64,000 bases of DNA from an uncultured Oscillospiraceae bacterium (lineage in GTDB: Bacteria; Bacillota; Clostridia; Oscillospirales; Acutalibacteraceae), in the NCBI GenBank assembly GCA_900547105.1, contig URFL01000011.1, positions 1-64,000 on the forward strand, read 5' to 3'. Below, piece by piece: positions 50,114 through 60,222 of the stretch; positions within the stretch are counted from its first letter, which is position 1, and the number at the start of each line of letters is the position of its first letter. Below the pieces are notes generated by a model. The model had not been told where the DNA came from and searched no databases. It saw only the letters and a list, made by a program, of their open reading frames with translations. The position numbers and the translations under genes are program-made.

Positions 50114-53100
50114 TTACTCGGCGATCGTGGCCGTCAGCGTCACGTTGCGCAGGCTGAAGGTCACGCCCTTGTCGTTGTTCCACGCAATGCCGTTGTTGAC
50201 ATAATCGGCATCCTGAGCGTATCCGCTGGTATCGTTGTAGGTCAGCGTTTCCAGACGGCTCACTTTGCCACTTTCCAGCACCGACAGCGGTACCACCATC
50301 CGCACATGGTTCCATGTGCCTCCCTTGGTAAAGGAGGACGGCTTCGCGTTGTAGCCCAAGGTGCCGCAGCTGGTACCATCCAGCTTCACATAGCCGTTCT
50401 TCACATACTTGACCCACGCGTCATTGGCGGGTGCCGGAGAGGTATGGGTGGAATCAACCTTTACATCAAACTCCAGATACACCGCCTCGTAAGCCGAGAT
50501 ATCCACCGCCGTATCCAGCGTTTTGTTGATGATCATCGCGTGCGTTTCCGGCGAGGTGACCTCGTCGGCGATCAGCGTCGCCACCGTGGTGGGGGCAATG
50601 TCTTTGATCGTGAGGCGCGCGGTCTTGGTGCCAACCGCGCCGCTTGCCAGCGTTGCCGTCACCGTCACATCCGCATACCCGGCACGGGTCGCTTTCAGCA
50701 GTCCGTCCTCTATCGTGACACCGGCGGTGTTTTCGCCGTCCGCCGCCAGCTCATACTGATAGTTTACCGTAGAAGCATCGTGACCCGGAATTTCACAATT
50801 GCCGCCAATCGTCACACCGGAGCGCAGATAGTAGCCTACTTGGGCATCCGACAGACCAATGGTGCGGTCGCTAAAGTCGACGCTTTCCACCGTGCAGGTG
50901 CAGGTGCTCATTTCCGAAATGCGGACATATTCAAACGCCACATCAATGGAAGACGGGTTACCGCTAAAGGAGTTGACCGCTTCCAGACCCAGCGACACCG
51001 TTTGCAGCGCGATGCTGGCTTTGCCCGCCAGCTTATACTGTGTTCCATCAGTAGAGTAGTAGAACGCGTACTCGTCACCGGAACGCAAAATACGCATATA
51101 CATCGTGGTGCCGGCCGCCGGGATGCCGCCATTTTCGCTTTGCAGCTCTGCGGTAGACCCGCCGGTTTCTCTCACCACTTTGATACGGTTGCCGTTTTCA
51201 TAGCTGAACTTGATGTAGTTGTCCTCATCCTGGAACACGAGGAAACCGATCTGCTGGTATCCACCCTTGAAGTTGTCGCTCATGGTGAATTTGGTATCCG
51301 CGATCCAGTCGCCGTCCGCCGCTTGGACAAAGATGTTTTTCGCATCGTTATGCGATTGATACAGATCGCCCGCTTCGGTGGAGATAACCAAACCTTTGTT
51401 GGTCAGCTTCCAGTTATCCGGGTTTTCTTTCACATTGCCGTTGTTATCGTAGACCTTCCAATCCTTCGGCAAAGTTGTCGTTTTGGAAAAATCCATAGAA
51501 GTCGGCTCGTGATAAGTGCGGATGTCGATGGTGTAGGTGACCACCCGATCGCCCAGGTCCGCGGTGATCGTCGCCGTGCCAGGAATGGATTCCGCCTGTT
51601 TAATGGTGATATAATCGCCGCCGTCCGGCACCGCCACCACCGCGCTGGTGGAGCCATCCGTCAAAATCACATCATACCGATAGGTGGTGGAGGTAAAGCC
51701 CTCGATGGGTTTGCCGTTCACCGTGATGCTGTGCACCGCACGCTCGTTTTTGACCGCCACCGGGAAGCTGCCGGAAGCCGACACACCGTTCACCGTCGCG
51801 GTCGCGGTGATGACCGCCGTACCCGGTTTGACCGAATGCACGGTACCGTCTTGATCCACCGTCGCCACTTCCGGATTGGACGAGGTATACACCACATTCG
51901 CTTTGTCGGGATCCAGGAAGCTGTCGTCGTTCATCGCCACCGTCAGATTGGTGGTAACCTTTTTGTTGGACAGATCCATCGTGTGACCGCTCGGGATCGC
52001 CGTGACCACCGCCGGGGCCGGGGTCAGTTCGCCCGCCAGCGTCACTTTCTGGCTGCCGCGGATATCGTCGCTGGACGAGCCGATTTCGATCGTCCAGTCG
52101 CCCTGGTCGTACACATTTTTGCCGGCTTCTTCGTTCCAGAAGTACCATTCGCTCACCGGCAGTTCCAGCGTGACCGTTTTGGTTTCGTGCGCTTTCAGCG
52201 CCACTTTTTCAAAGTTTTTCAGCTGTTTGGCCGGACGGTTGGTTTTATCCGCCAGCGGCGAGGACACATACGCCTGCACCACTTCCTGGCCATCCACATC
52301 GCTGTCGTTGGTGACATCCACACTCACCCGCACGGTATCATCGGGGGTGATCGCCGCCGCGGAAACCGCCGCGCCGCTCAGCGACACTTTGCCCGCCGCC
52401 GCCTGCAGGATCATCATGGCGTCCACCGCAGACACGCCGGTTTTGCCGTCCACATTGGCGCTCTGCATCTGCTCAGCCGTCAGGGTGACCGCGCCGGTCG
52501 CCGCTTTCAGCGCCAGCAGCGCATCCGCTGCTTTCACATTGCCGTCGCCGTCCACATCGCCGGGGATCACCGTCGACGCGTTCGCCAGCCGCATATTCTT
52601 ATAAGTAAAGTTGGAATAGCTCAAGCCATGACCAAAGGGATAGGACACCTTGCCGCTGAAGTACTGATAGGTGCGGCCTTTGCTGGTATCGGTGGTGCGA
52701 ATGTTGTAATCGGTGATCGCACCCAGCTCGGTTTCGTCGCTGTACCAGGTGAAGGTCAGCTTACCGGAGGGGTTGGCTTTGCCGAACAGCAGGTTGCCCG
52801 CCGCTTCGCCCTGCGCCTGACCGTTGTAGGTGCACCACAGGATGGACGGCACCGCCTCGCGGAAGGATTCGATGTTCATCTGGCTGACCGACGAAATATA
52901 CGCCACTGTGCGGGGGTTCAACTGAGCCGCCGCTTCCACCATATTCGCTTGGAACCGCGGGAAGGTCAGGCTGTGGCGGTCGTTCTCCTCGCCGGAATCG
53001 CTCTGGCGGGTACCGATATACGCGATAACCGCATCGGCATTCTTGATCGCCGCCTGCTGGCTGGCGTCAAACGCTTTGTACTCCGCACCGGATTCGCACA

Positions 53101-54961
53101 CCACATACAGCGTGTGCGTACCGCTGAAGCCCTTCGCCGCCGCGTCGATCACGCCGGTATAGGGGCGATAATCGGTCCAGCTGCTGGTGGCTTTCGTGGT
53201 GACGGTACCCACAATGGGGCCGTCTTTAGAATCCATATGGATCTCCATGGTGCCGTGGGTAGCGCTGCCGCTGCCGCCGGACGCCCAAATGGTGACCTGC
53301 GTCACATCGTCCACCGACACATTGTCGTACTGCACCCACGCCTTGTTGTACACAAAACCGAAGTTGGCATTGCTGTTTTCCGGTTTGCACAGATCATAGT
53401 TGACCGCATCCGAGGGTTTCAGCGTTTTCAGCGTTTTGCCCTCGCTGTCCAACAGCGCCACATTGCTGAAGTTGCCATAGTAGCTCGCGCCGCTGGAGTT
53501 GGGGCTGATATGCTGCACCTTCGCCTGCGGATTCAGCTCCTGCAGCACACCGACGATGCCGTCATAAGGCGTGCTTTTGTTTTCGGGCAGCGGCGTACCG
53601 GAATAGTCGCCGAGCACCAGACTTTTCACCAGTTCGTTTTCACCCAGAACAACAAGGTTGTTGATCTTTTTCGCATCCAGCGGCAGCAGCGCGTTGGTAT
53701 CGCCGGTCGCCGGTTCGTTTTTCAGCATCGCCACGCCCTCTTCCGAGGCCTGCAAGGCGGTGTCTTTCGCTTCATCGGTGGTGGTCAGAACAGGCGTGCC
53801 GGTTGCGAGGCCGGTACCTGCAAGACCGTAGTCCTCTTTGTTCCAACTGTATTTGGTCTTGTCGCGATAGGGCACCTGCTCCGCCGCGTCGAACTCGCCG
53901 GTTTCCATGCGGGCGGTGAACATACGCACCAGCGCCACATCGATCTCGTCCTCGCTCAACAGACCGCGGCGCACCGCTGCCATCGCGTTGCTGCGATACA
54001 CACCGCCGCATTCCAGATCGTTACCGGCAGCAATACACAAAGCGGTCGTTTCCGCTTCGTCCACCGCGTGATCCCATCCGGCGGGCACCCATTTGTGATT
54101 CTTATAAACATCGTTGATTGCGCCACAGTCGGAGGTCACATAGCCGGTGAACCCGAAGGTGCGGCGCAGCAGCGTTTCCAGCGTATACACATTCGCCGCC
54201 GCCGGGGTACCGTTGATCTCGTTGTACGAGGTCATGAGCGAGTGCACGCCCGCCTCCCGCACAACGCCTTTGAACGCGCGGGTGTAATACTCACGCAGCG
54301 TCGCATCGTCGATATCGGACGATCCGTTGTGACGGAATTTTTCGGTATTGTTCAGCGCATAGTGCTTGATGGTGGCGATCGCCTTCAGATAGGTATCGTC
54401 CTCGCCGTCGCCCTCCAAGCCTTTGACGAAGCTGGAACCGATCGCGGTGGACAGATACGGGTCTTCGCCGTAGGTTTCCTCCGCACGACCCCAGCGGGGA
54501 TCACGGGACATGTTGATGGTGGGCGACCAGTAGGACAATCCTTTGCCCACTTCCAGATTGTAGGCACGCGCTTCGTCCGACATGATCTTGGTCATTTCCT
54601 GCACCAGATCACGGTTCCATGTCTGCGCAATGCTGTACGAAGTGGGGAACGATGTTGCGTAGCCCGAACGCGCCACGCCATGCAAAGCCTCGCTCCAATA
54701 GCGATAGGCTTCAACACCCAGCCGCGGGATCGCAGCGGCGCTGTCGCCCAGCTGCGACGCTTTTTCCTGCAGGGTCATACGGGATACCAGATCCGCTGCC
54801 CGCTCGGCAAAGGTGTATTTGCCGGAAGAATCCTGATAAATCATTTGCTCTGTCTCCTCTGCTGTTGTGGGGGATGGCAACACAGCCATAATTCCGCCTG
54901 CGCAGAGCGCCAACGACGCTGCCAGCGACAGCAGTTTTTTGCCTGTTGAATGCCTGTTCAT
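50114..54961 (-). CDS. Giant secreted GH3 glycosidase with internal dockerin, CBM-like and Ig-like modules
   Basis: A 1615-aa exported enzyme. Signal peptide to about residue 33. The GH3 N-terminal barrel has KH (199-200) and the nucleophile D278 in YVTSDCGA. A CBM6-like insert (about 505-625) lies in the GH3 C-terminal domain, and the GH3 core closes at SYPFGHGLSYS. A dockerin (801-861, GDVDGDGNVKAADA and ANVDGKTGVSAVDA) is inserted inside the fibronectin-like domain, which resumes at VRVSVDVTNDSDVDGQEVVQ. Then follow a Big_2-type Ig domain, a cadherin-like strand segment, a concanavalin-like domain (about 1180-1370), another Ig-like domain and a C-terminal CBM-like beta domain. It probably acts on beta-xylosides or beta-glucosides in plant cell wall. 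ATG 54961 follows GAGGAG; divergent from an AraC regulator. Confidence 0.9.
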   Translation of the reverse strand: MNRHSTGKKLLSLAASLALCAGGIMAVLPSPTTAEETEQMIYQDSSGKYTFAERAADLVSRMTLQEKASQLGDSAAAIPRLGVEAYRYWSEALHGVARSGYATSFPTSYSIAQTWNRDLVQEMTKIMSDEARAYNLEVGKGLSYWSPTINMSRDPRWGRAEETYGEDPYLSTAIGSSFVKGLEGDGEDDTYLKAIATIKHYALNNTEKFRHNGSSDIDDATLREYYTRAFKGVVREAGVHSLMTSYNEINGTPAAANVYTLETLLRRTFGFTGYVTSDCGAINDVYKNHKWVPAGWDHAVDEAETTALCIAAGNDLECGGVYRSNAMAAVRRGLLSEDEIDVALVRMFTARMETGEFDAAEQVPYRDKTKYSWNKEDYGLAGTGLATGTPVLTTTDEAKDTALQASEEGVAMLKNEPATGDTNALLPLDAKKINNLVVLGENELVKSLVLGDYSGTPLPENKSTPYDGIVGVLQELNPQAKVQHISPNSSGASYYGNFSNVALLDSEGKTLKTLKPSDAVNYDLCKPENSNANFGFVYNKAWVQYDNVSVDDVTQVTIWASGGSGSATHGTMEIHMDSKDGPIVGTVTTKATSSWTDYRPYTGVIDAAAKGFSGTHTLYVVCESGAEYKAFDASQQAAIKNADAVIAYIGTRQSDSGEENDRHSLTFPRFQANMVEAAAQLNPRTVAYISSVSQMNIESFREAVPSILWCTYNGQAQGEAAGNLLFGKANPSGKLTFTWYSDETELGAITDYNIRTTDTSKGRTYQYFSGKVSYPFGHGLSYSNFTYKNMRLANASTVIPGDVDGDGNVKAADALLALKAATGAVTLTAEQMQSANVDGKTGVSAVDAMMILQAAAGKVSLSGAAVSAAAITPDDTVRVSVDVTNDSDVDGQEVVQAYVSSPLADKTNRPAKQLKNFEKVALKAHETKTVTLELPVSEWYFWNEEAGKNVYDQGDWTIEIGSSSDDIRGSQKVTLAGELTPAPAVVTAIPSGHTMDLSNKKVTTNLTVAMNDDSFLDPDKANVVYTSSNPEVATVDQDGTVHSVKPGTAVITATATVNGVSASGSFPVAVKNERAVHSITVNGKPIEGFTSTTYRYDVILTDGSTSAVVAVPDGGDYITIKQAESIPGTATITADLGDRVVTYTIDIRTYHEPTSMDFSKTTTLPKDWKVYDNNGNVKENPDNWKLTNKGLVISTEAGDLYQSHNDAKNIFVQAADGDWIADTKFTMSDNFKGGYQQIGFLVFQDEDNYIKFSYENGNRIKVVRETGGSTAELQSENGGIPAAGTTMYMRILRSGDEYAFYYSTDGTQYKLAGKASIALQTVSLGLEAVNSFSGNPSSIDVAFEYVRISEMSTCTCTVESVDFSDRTIGLSDAQVGYYLRSGVTIGGNCEIPGHDASTVNYQYELAADGENTAGVTIEDGLLKATRAGYADVTVTATLASGAVGTKTARLTIKDIAPTTVATLIADEVTSPETHAMIINKTLDTAVDISAYEAVYLEFDVKVDSTHTSPAPANDAWVKYVKNGYVKLDGTSCGTLGYNAKPSSFTKGGTWNHVRMVVPLSVLESGKVSRLETLTYNDTSGYAQDADYVNNGIAWNNDKGVTFSLRNVTLTATIAE

Positions 54962-55057
54962 AGCGTTTACTCCTCTCGTTTTCGTCTTGTTGCCCATATT
55001 CTCGTCCCGAACTCCAACTTTATCATATAGCATGTCTGCCTGTTCTGCCAGTGCATA

Positions 55058-55069
55058 GTTGCGCGCAAC
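55058..55069. promoter_or_regulatory. Palindromic candidate operator between GH3 and AraC genes
   Basis: GTTGCGCGCAAC is a perfect 12-bp palindrome in the 202-nt divergent intergenic region, next to a leftward TTGACT. It may be a regulator site for the GH3 gene. No good -10 was found for GH3, as is common for activator-dependent promoters. Confidence 0.35.
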
Positions 55070-55163
55070 CAGTCAATTATTGATGTTTTTTCAAAAAAAG
55101 GGGTGGTCATATTGCAAAAAGGGTGGTATACTGGCGTTGAACAATACCGAGGGGGGTGGTGGC

Positions 55164-55973
55164 TTGCTGCCGCATTTTGAAAATCGCGCCGCGGATTACT
55201 ATGCCTTCGACTGGGTGGGGCCACAAACCTGGGCGCAGCATCTGCATTATCAGCTGGAAATGGTATATGTGGAAAAGGGGATGCTGGATGTCACCATCGA
55301 TTTCCAGACATGGCATTTGCGCGCCGGTGATCTGGCGATCATTTTCCCCTATTGCGTGCATGGATACCACATCGACCCCGATTGTGCGCCGGACAACCAT
55401 GTGCTGGGCATCATGGCGCTGCCTCCCATGGCGGGAGAATTCGAGGAACGGCTGCCGGTGCAGCTGCCGCAGTCGCCGGTGCTGACCGGCGATCAGCTGA
55501 ACGAGGAGATCATTCAGGCGTGGTATCGCCTGTTTATCGAGCGCGAGCATTATCGCCCCATGATCGCCAAATCCTATTTGCAGCTGCTGCTGGCACTGCT
55601 GTGGCCGCTGATGGAGGTTTCCTCCGCCAGCAAGCAGCAGCGGGACGACACCGCCCACCGCGCCATCCGCTATGTGGTGGAGCATTATCGCCAGCCGCTG
55701 CAAGCCAAAGAGGTGGCGCGGGAGCTGGAGATTTCTCCCTCGCATCTGGCGCGCATCTTTTCCACCCGCCTGCATATGGGATTTAACGAATATGTCAACC
55801 GGCTGCGGGTGCAGGCAGCACAGGATCTGCTGCAATCCACCAGCCGCCCGGTCACCGAGATCATGCTGGACACCGGGTTTGAAAGCCAAAGCACCTTTAA
55901 CCGCGCGTTTCGCGAAATTTATGGTGTCAGCCCGCGGGTGTACCGCCAACAGCTGGAAGCGCCAAAACCCTGA
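55164..55973 (+). CDS. AraC-family transcriptional regulator, divergent from GH3
   Basis: A 269-aa regulator with an N-terminal cupin sensor (LHYQLEMVYVEKGMLDVTI, LRAGDLAIIFPYCVHGY) and a C-terminal AraC double HTH (EVARELEISPSHLARIFSTR; GFESQSTFNRAFREIYGVSP). I choose TTG at 55164. It follows GAGGGGGG and aligns with the start of the paralogue at 46312 (MLPHFEN against MLPFYES). Longer starts would pull in unrelated residues. Its position suggests that it activates the GH3 gene in response to an oligosaccharide. Confidence 0.88.
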   Translation: MLPHFENRAADYYAFDWVGPQTWAQHLHYQLEMVYVEKGMLDVTIDFQTWHLRAGDLAIIFPYCVHGYHIDPDCAPDNHVLGIMALPPMAGEFEERLPVQLPQSPVLTGDQLNEEIIQAWYRLFIEREHYRPMIAKSYLQLLLALLWPLMEVSSASKQQRDDTAHRAIRYVVEHYRQPLQAKEVARELEISPSHLARIFSTRLHMGFNEYVNRLRVQAAQDLLQSTSRPVTEIMLDTGFESQSTFNRAFREIYGVSPRVYRQQLEAPKP

Positions 55974-55999
55974 CCGCATTTCCCCCATAACAAAACGAA

Positions 56000-56025
56000 C
56001 CCCCGAAGCCATCGGCTTCGGGGGC
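56000..56025. terminator. Bidirectional terminator
   Basis: CCCCCGAAGCC pairs with GGCTTCGGGGG around AT, between the convergent AraC gene and the exporter partner gene. Confidence 0.8.
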
Positions 56026-56046
56026 TCTCTTACTTATCGGGATGTA

Positions 56047-58014
56047 TCAATCAAACAGACCTTTGAAGAAATCCACAATGCTGTTCCAAATGCGCATGAA
56101 GAAGTTTTCGTCCTCTTTGGTTTCGGTTTTGGTTTCCTCTTTGGTTTCCTGCTCGGTCGGCTCCGCCACCTTCATAATGAATGCGGAGGTCACCTCGGCG
56201 CCTTCCGGCGCGCCGGAATAGGAACCGTACACCTGCGCCTGCTCTTCCATCGCATCCTTGACCGCCAGTGCCTGACGCGCTTTGTCGATCAAGTCTTTGT
56301 TGTCGGTCAGCTTGTCGATACCGTCGGTCTTGAACTGGCTCATGCCGTCGCTCAACTCGCCGGATTTGTCGTTCAGCTGGCTGGTCGCATCCTGGAACGC
56401 ACCCACCGCGTCTTTGACCTTGGTCGAAGCCCCGGTCAGCGTATTCAAACCGGTGGCGAGGTCGCCCGCGCCCTGGTTCAGCTTATCCGCGCCCACCGAC
56501 AGCGCCATGATCGCGCCGGTCAGCGTTTTGGGATCAGACAGATCGTCGTTCGGGTCATACAGCGCCGCGGTCAGCTGGCTCATACCGCCCATCAGCTTGG
56601 TGGACAACGCATCAATCTCGGTCAGCGAGCTTTGCAGCGTGGTCAGCGCCGACAGGTCCAGCTTGCTCATCATCTGCGCGATCTGCTGCGCCGCCTGCTC
56701 TTTGATGGGTTTCAGGTTATCCATGATGGCTTTGGCCTGCGCCTGCTCCACCGGGTTTTCGCTGGTGGCGAGCTGCTGCAGCGTTTTGCCGCCGGTCAGC
56801 ACCCGCACCGCCACATCGGCGGAACCGTCGCTCACCTGACCGATCGCGGTGACCAGTTGGGTCTGGATCGCGGTCATATCCGGCAGCTGCAAACCCGCCA
56901 GCTGTTTTTTCAGCTCTTCCATCTTGGTGACCAGCTGCTGCTGGAGCGAGGCGGAACCGGTGATACCCGCCACCAGCTCATCCTGCACCTGCCCTTTCAG
57001 CTGGTTGATCGCATCGTCCAGCTGTTTGGTGCCCGCCTGCAGGGTGGTCGCACCGTTCACCGCGGACAGCAACCCCTGATCAAACTGATCGTAGCTGCTC
57101 TTGAACTCGCCCATCTTCTCATCGAACTGCGCCAGCGCGTCGTGCAGCTGGGCGCTGCCGTCTTTCAGCTTGGCAGCAGCGCTGTCCAGGCTGTCCATGC
57201 CTTTTTCCAGATCGTCCAGCTTATCGTTCAAGTCGATCTCTTTCAGCTGCTCCATGCTGGTCGCCGCCGCCGCCATAAAGGTCGGCATCGCGAACTCGGT
57301 CACATCCGCTTCCACCGTGAAGGTGTCCTGCAGCTTATCGGTGAGGTCTTTCATATCGTCGGTCAGCAGATCGCCGAAGTTCTCTTTCAGTCCCGGCACC
57401 GACAGCAGGCTGACCAGCTGGTTGGTGGAGTCGCTGATGACATTGGCATCACCGGCGTGGACATTTTTGAAGGTTTTGGTCGGCATATCCAGCACCATAC
57501 CCACCACAAAGGGGGTGTACAGATCCTGTTCCTTGCCGTTAATAGTCTTGCGCTGTTTTTCGTTGTTGGTCACATGGATGGTCATTTCCAAATGACCGCT
57601 TTTGCCGCGCAGCTCTTTTTCGGTCATCTCGGTGCCGTCCAGCGAGTAGGTGATCGACAGGGTCACCGGCGGGGTTTTGGTGGAGGTACCGTTGTAGTAC
57701 ACATCCACATCATCGGTATCCCAGGTCACGGTGTCGATGTTCTGCTGGGGTTTCACATCGGATTTGATGTTCTGGATATCCGACAGGTTGGAAAAATCGG
57801 TGATACCCTTGAGCCCGCCGTCGTTATGCAGCCAGCAGCTCACCGTCTGGCTTTGGGTGCTGCCGTCCGGATTCAGAATCAGATACACGCTTTCCTGCTT
57901 GGTCAGCGTGGCATCCTGTTTGTCGTCGCCCTCGGCAATGACCGGTGCCACCGCGGTGGTCAGCATCAAGCCGGCGCTCAAAACGGCTGTCAAGCCTTTT
58001 ACAAATGTTTTCAT
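56047..58014 (-). CDS. Secreted coiled-coil partner of the MMPL exporter (YhgE/Pip-like region)
   Basis: A 655-aa protein with a signal peptide (LTAVLSAGLMLTTAVAPVIAEG), a beta-rich N-terminal domain (residues about 35-200) and a long series of helical heptad repeats (about 240-600; LDDLEKGMDSLDSAAAKLKDG, GADKLNQGAGDLATGLNTL), as in the extracellular part of YhgE/Pip and phage-infection-type proteins. The C-terminus has an acidic stretch and an amphipathic FFMRIWNSIVDFFKGLF that may bind membrane. It overlaps the MMPL gene by 4 nt (ATGA), so the two probably form a complex, with this subunit spanning the wall. Confidence 0.78.
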   Translation of the reverse strand: MKTFVKGLTAVLSAGLMLTTAVAPVIAEGDDKQDATLTKQESVYLILNPDGSTQSQTVSCWLHNDGGLKGITDFSNLSDIQNIKSDVKPQQNIDTVTWDTDDVDVYYNGTSTKTPPVTLSITYSLDGTEMTEKELRGKSGHLEMTIHVTNNEKQRKTINGKEQDLYTPFVVGMVLDMPTKTFKNVHAGDANVISDSTNQLVSLLSVPGLKENFGDLLTDDMKDLTDKLQDTFTVEADVTEFAMPTFMAAAATSMEQLKEIDLNDKLDDLEKGMDSLDSAAAKLKDGSAQLHDALAQFDEKMGEFKSSYDQFDQGLLSAVNGATTLQAGTKQLDDAINQLKGQVQDELVAGITGSASLQQQLVTKMEELKKQLAGLQLPDMTAIQTQLVTAIGQVSDGSADVAVRVLTGGKTLQQLATSENPVEQAQAKAIMDNLKPIKEQAAQQIAQMMSKLDLSALTTLQSSLTEIDALSTKLMGGMSQLTAALYDPNDDLSDPKTLTGAIMALSVGADKLNQGAGDLATGLNTLTGASTKVKDAVGAFQDATSQLNDKSGELSDGMSQFKTDGIDKLTDNKDLIDKARQALAVKDAMEEQAQVYGSYSGAPEGAEVTSAFIMKVAEPTEQETKEETKTETKEDENFFMRIWNSIVDFFKGLFD

Positions 58015-60137
58015 ACCACAGTTTCCTCCTTCGACGATACATCATCGGCCGCGGCGGTTTCGCCGGACGGTTGTTGATACAGCCACCTACGGCTGGTCTT
58101 TTCGATCACTTTGTTAAACAGGATCAGCAGTGTCGGCAGAATGAACAGGATGACAAACATACTGATCAGCGCGCCGCGCGCCATCATCAGGCACAAGCTC
58201 TTGATCAAGTCCACATCGGCGATCAAGCCCACACCCACCGTGGCGAGGAAGAACGCCAGCGCACTGGTGATGATGGATTGCGAGCAATTCTCGATCGCCA
58301 GCTGCGCCGCTTCCGGGGCGCTGTGGCCAAGCGACCGCTCTTCGCGGAACCGGTTGGTCATCAGGATGGCGTAGTCCACCGTGGCACCCAACTGGATGGT
58401 GCCGATAACGATACTGGAAATAAACGGAATGGTTTCGCCGGTGAAGAACGGGATGCCCATGTTGATGGAGATAGCGGATTCAATCGCCAGCACCAACAGG
58501 AACGGCACCGATATGGATTTGAACACCAGCGCGATGATGAGGAACACCAGCGCGATCGAGGTGATGTTCACGCTCTTGAAGTCGCGATCTGCCACATCGA
58601 TCAGATCTTTGGTCATCGGCGCCTCGCCGGTGATGTAGGCATCCTTGTCATACTCTTTGAGGATGGCGTTCATTTTGTCCAGCTGGGCGTTCTGCTCATC
58701 CGAAGCGGTGGGATAGAGAGAGTTGACCATCATGATCTCTTTGCCCGCTTTGCGCAGCGTATCCGACAGCTCCTGCGGCAGCATATTGTCCGGAATCACA
58801 CCGCCGACATATTTTTCAAAGGACACGACCTGCGCCACACCGTCCAGCTCTTCCAGCCGATCGGTGATCTCGTTCATCTGGGCGTTGGTGAGCGAATCAT
58901 CCACCAGAATGAAGTCGGTCGCGGTCATATCAAAGGTATCTTTCAGCTTCTGGTTGCCTTGGGACGAGATCAGATCGTCCGGCAGCGTATCCAGCAGGTT
59001 GTAATACACATTGGTGTTGGCCTGACCATACACAAACGGAATCACCAGAATCAGGAACACGATCAGGATCGGCACCCGCCGTTTGACGATGAAGTGGCTC
59101 AGCCGTTTCATCTTGGGAATAAAGGTGCGGTGGCGGAAGCGTTCGATCGGTTTGTCGAACAGCATAATCAGCGCCGGCAGCACCGTCACGGTGCAAAGCA
59201 CGCCGAACAGCACGCCCTTCGCCATGACCACACCGATATCGGTGCCCAGCGTCAGGCTCATGGTGCACATCGCCAGGAAGCCGGCGATGGTGGTCAGTGA
59301 GCTGCCGGTGATGGAGGAGAAGGTTTGTTGAATGGCGGTTGCCATTGCCTGCTCGTGATCCGGCTGGTGAGTTTTTTCTTCCTCATACCGGTGCAGTAGG
59401 AAGATGGAGAAGTCGGTGGTCACTGCCAGCTGCAGCACCGCCGCCAGCGCTTTGGTGATAAAGGAGATCTCTCCGAGGAAGTAGTTGGTGCCCATGTTGT
59501 ACAGCACCGCCACGCCGATACTGGCGATAAACAGCAGCGGTACCACCGTGGATTCCAAGCTCAGGAACAAGATCACCATCAACAGCGCCACAGCCACCGT
59601 GACATACAGCACGATCTCGTTATCCACCAGCTCGCGGGTGTCTTCCACCACCGCGGCCATACCGCCGATAAAGCAATCTTTATCCAGCAGCTTTTTCATG
59701 GATTTGATCGCGCTCATGGTGGTTTCGGAGGACATGGTGTCCTCAAAGGTGACCATCACCAGCGTGGCGTCGTTCTTGCCGTAAAAGATGTCCTGCACAT
59801 CCTGCGGGAGCATCTCTTTCGGCACCGTGATGTCGGTGAGATCATCCACCCACAGCACCTTGCCGACGCCGTCTATCTTTTTAATTTCTTCCTTTAGATC
59901 CTGTACTTGCCTTGCCGGCATGTTTTCGATGGTCACCATCGCGGTACTGGCAAGTTTATAATCGTTTTCCAGATACCGCTCGCCGATCACCGATTCCAGA
60001 TCCTCGGGCAGGTAGCTCAAAATGTCGTAGTTGATGTGGGTCGCCGCCATGCCCATCACAGACGGGATCAACAGCAGCACTGCCACGATCAACACCAGCA
60101 CCCGCCGCTTGACGATAAACCGGGACATGCGTTTCAA
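58011..60137 (-). CDS. MMPL/RND-family exporter
   Basis: A 708-aa polytopic protein with two repeats. Each is one helix, an extracytoplasmic loop of about 150-170 residues, and five to six helices. The loops begin YDILSYLPEDLES and YYNLLDTLPDDLIS. Helix-4 regions carry the RND-type acidic residue (AVTTDFSIFLLHRYEEE; GATVDYAILMTNRFREER). This is the Gram-positive MMPL layout, used for export of lipids, lipopeptides or drugs by proton motive force; the substrate is unknown. TTG 60137 is chosen: AAGGAGA lies 9 nt upstream, while GTG 60146 touches it and ATG 60128 is too far. It is divergent from a TetR regulator with operators over its promoter. Confidence 0.88.
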   Translation of the reverse strand: MKRMSRFIVKRRVLVLIVAVLLLIPSVMGMAATHINYDILSYLPEDLESVIGERYLENDYKLASTAMVTIENMPARQVQDLKEEIKKIDGVGKVLWVDDLTDITVPKEMLPQDVQDIFYGKNDATLVMVTFEDTMSSETTMSAIKSMKKLLDKDCFIGGMAAVVEDTRELVDNEIVLYVTVAVALLMVILFLSLESTVVPLLFIASIGVAVLYNMGTNYFLGEISFITKALAAVLQLAVTTDFSIFLLHRYEEEKTHQPDHEQAMATAIQQTFSSITGSSLTTIAGFLAMCTMSLTLGTDIGVVMAKGVLFGVLCTVTVLPALIMLFDKPIERFRHRTFIPKMKRLSHFIVKRRVPILIVFLILVIPFVYGQANTNVYYNLLDTLPDDLISSQGNQKLKDTFDMTATDFILVDDSLTNAQMNEITDRLEELDGVAQVVSFEKYVGGVIPDNMLPQELSDTLRKAGKEIMMVNSLYPTASDEQNAQLDKMNAILKEYDKDAYITGEAPMTKDLIDVADRDFKSVNITSIALVFLIIALVFKSISVPFLLVLAIESAISINMGIPFFTGETIPFISSIVIGTIQLGATVDYAILMTNRFREERSLGHSAPEAAQLAIENCSQSIITSALAFFLATVGVGLIADVDLIKSLCLMMARGALISMFVILFILPTLLILFNKVIEKTSRRWLYQQPSGETAAADDVSSKEETVV

Positions 60138-60222
60138 GCCGATCACTCTCCTTCTTAAATGACGGCGCATCCGTTCGGCTGGTCCAAGAGCTTTTTCAAC
60201 TCTTTCGGTTCATCCGATTAAA

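Noticed and set aside
50306..54949. A 1547-codon open frame on the plus strand opposite the GH3 gene
   Set aside because: It is Arg/His/Gln-rich without any domain. It is the mirror of a GC-rich coding strand, whose third-position bias removes stops; GH3 on the other strand has clear catalytic and dockerin motifs.
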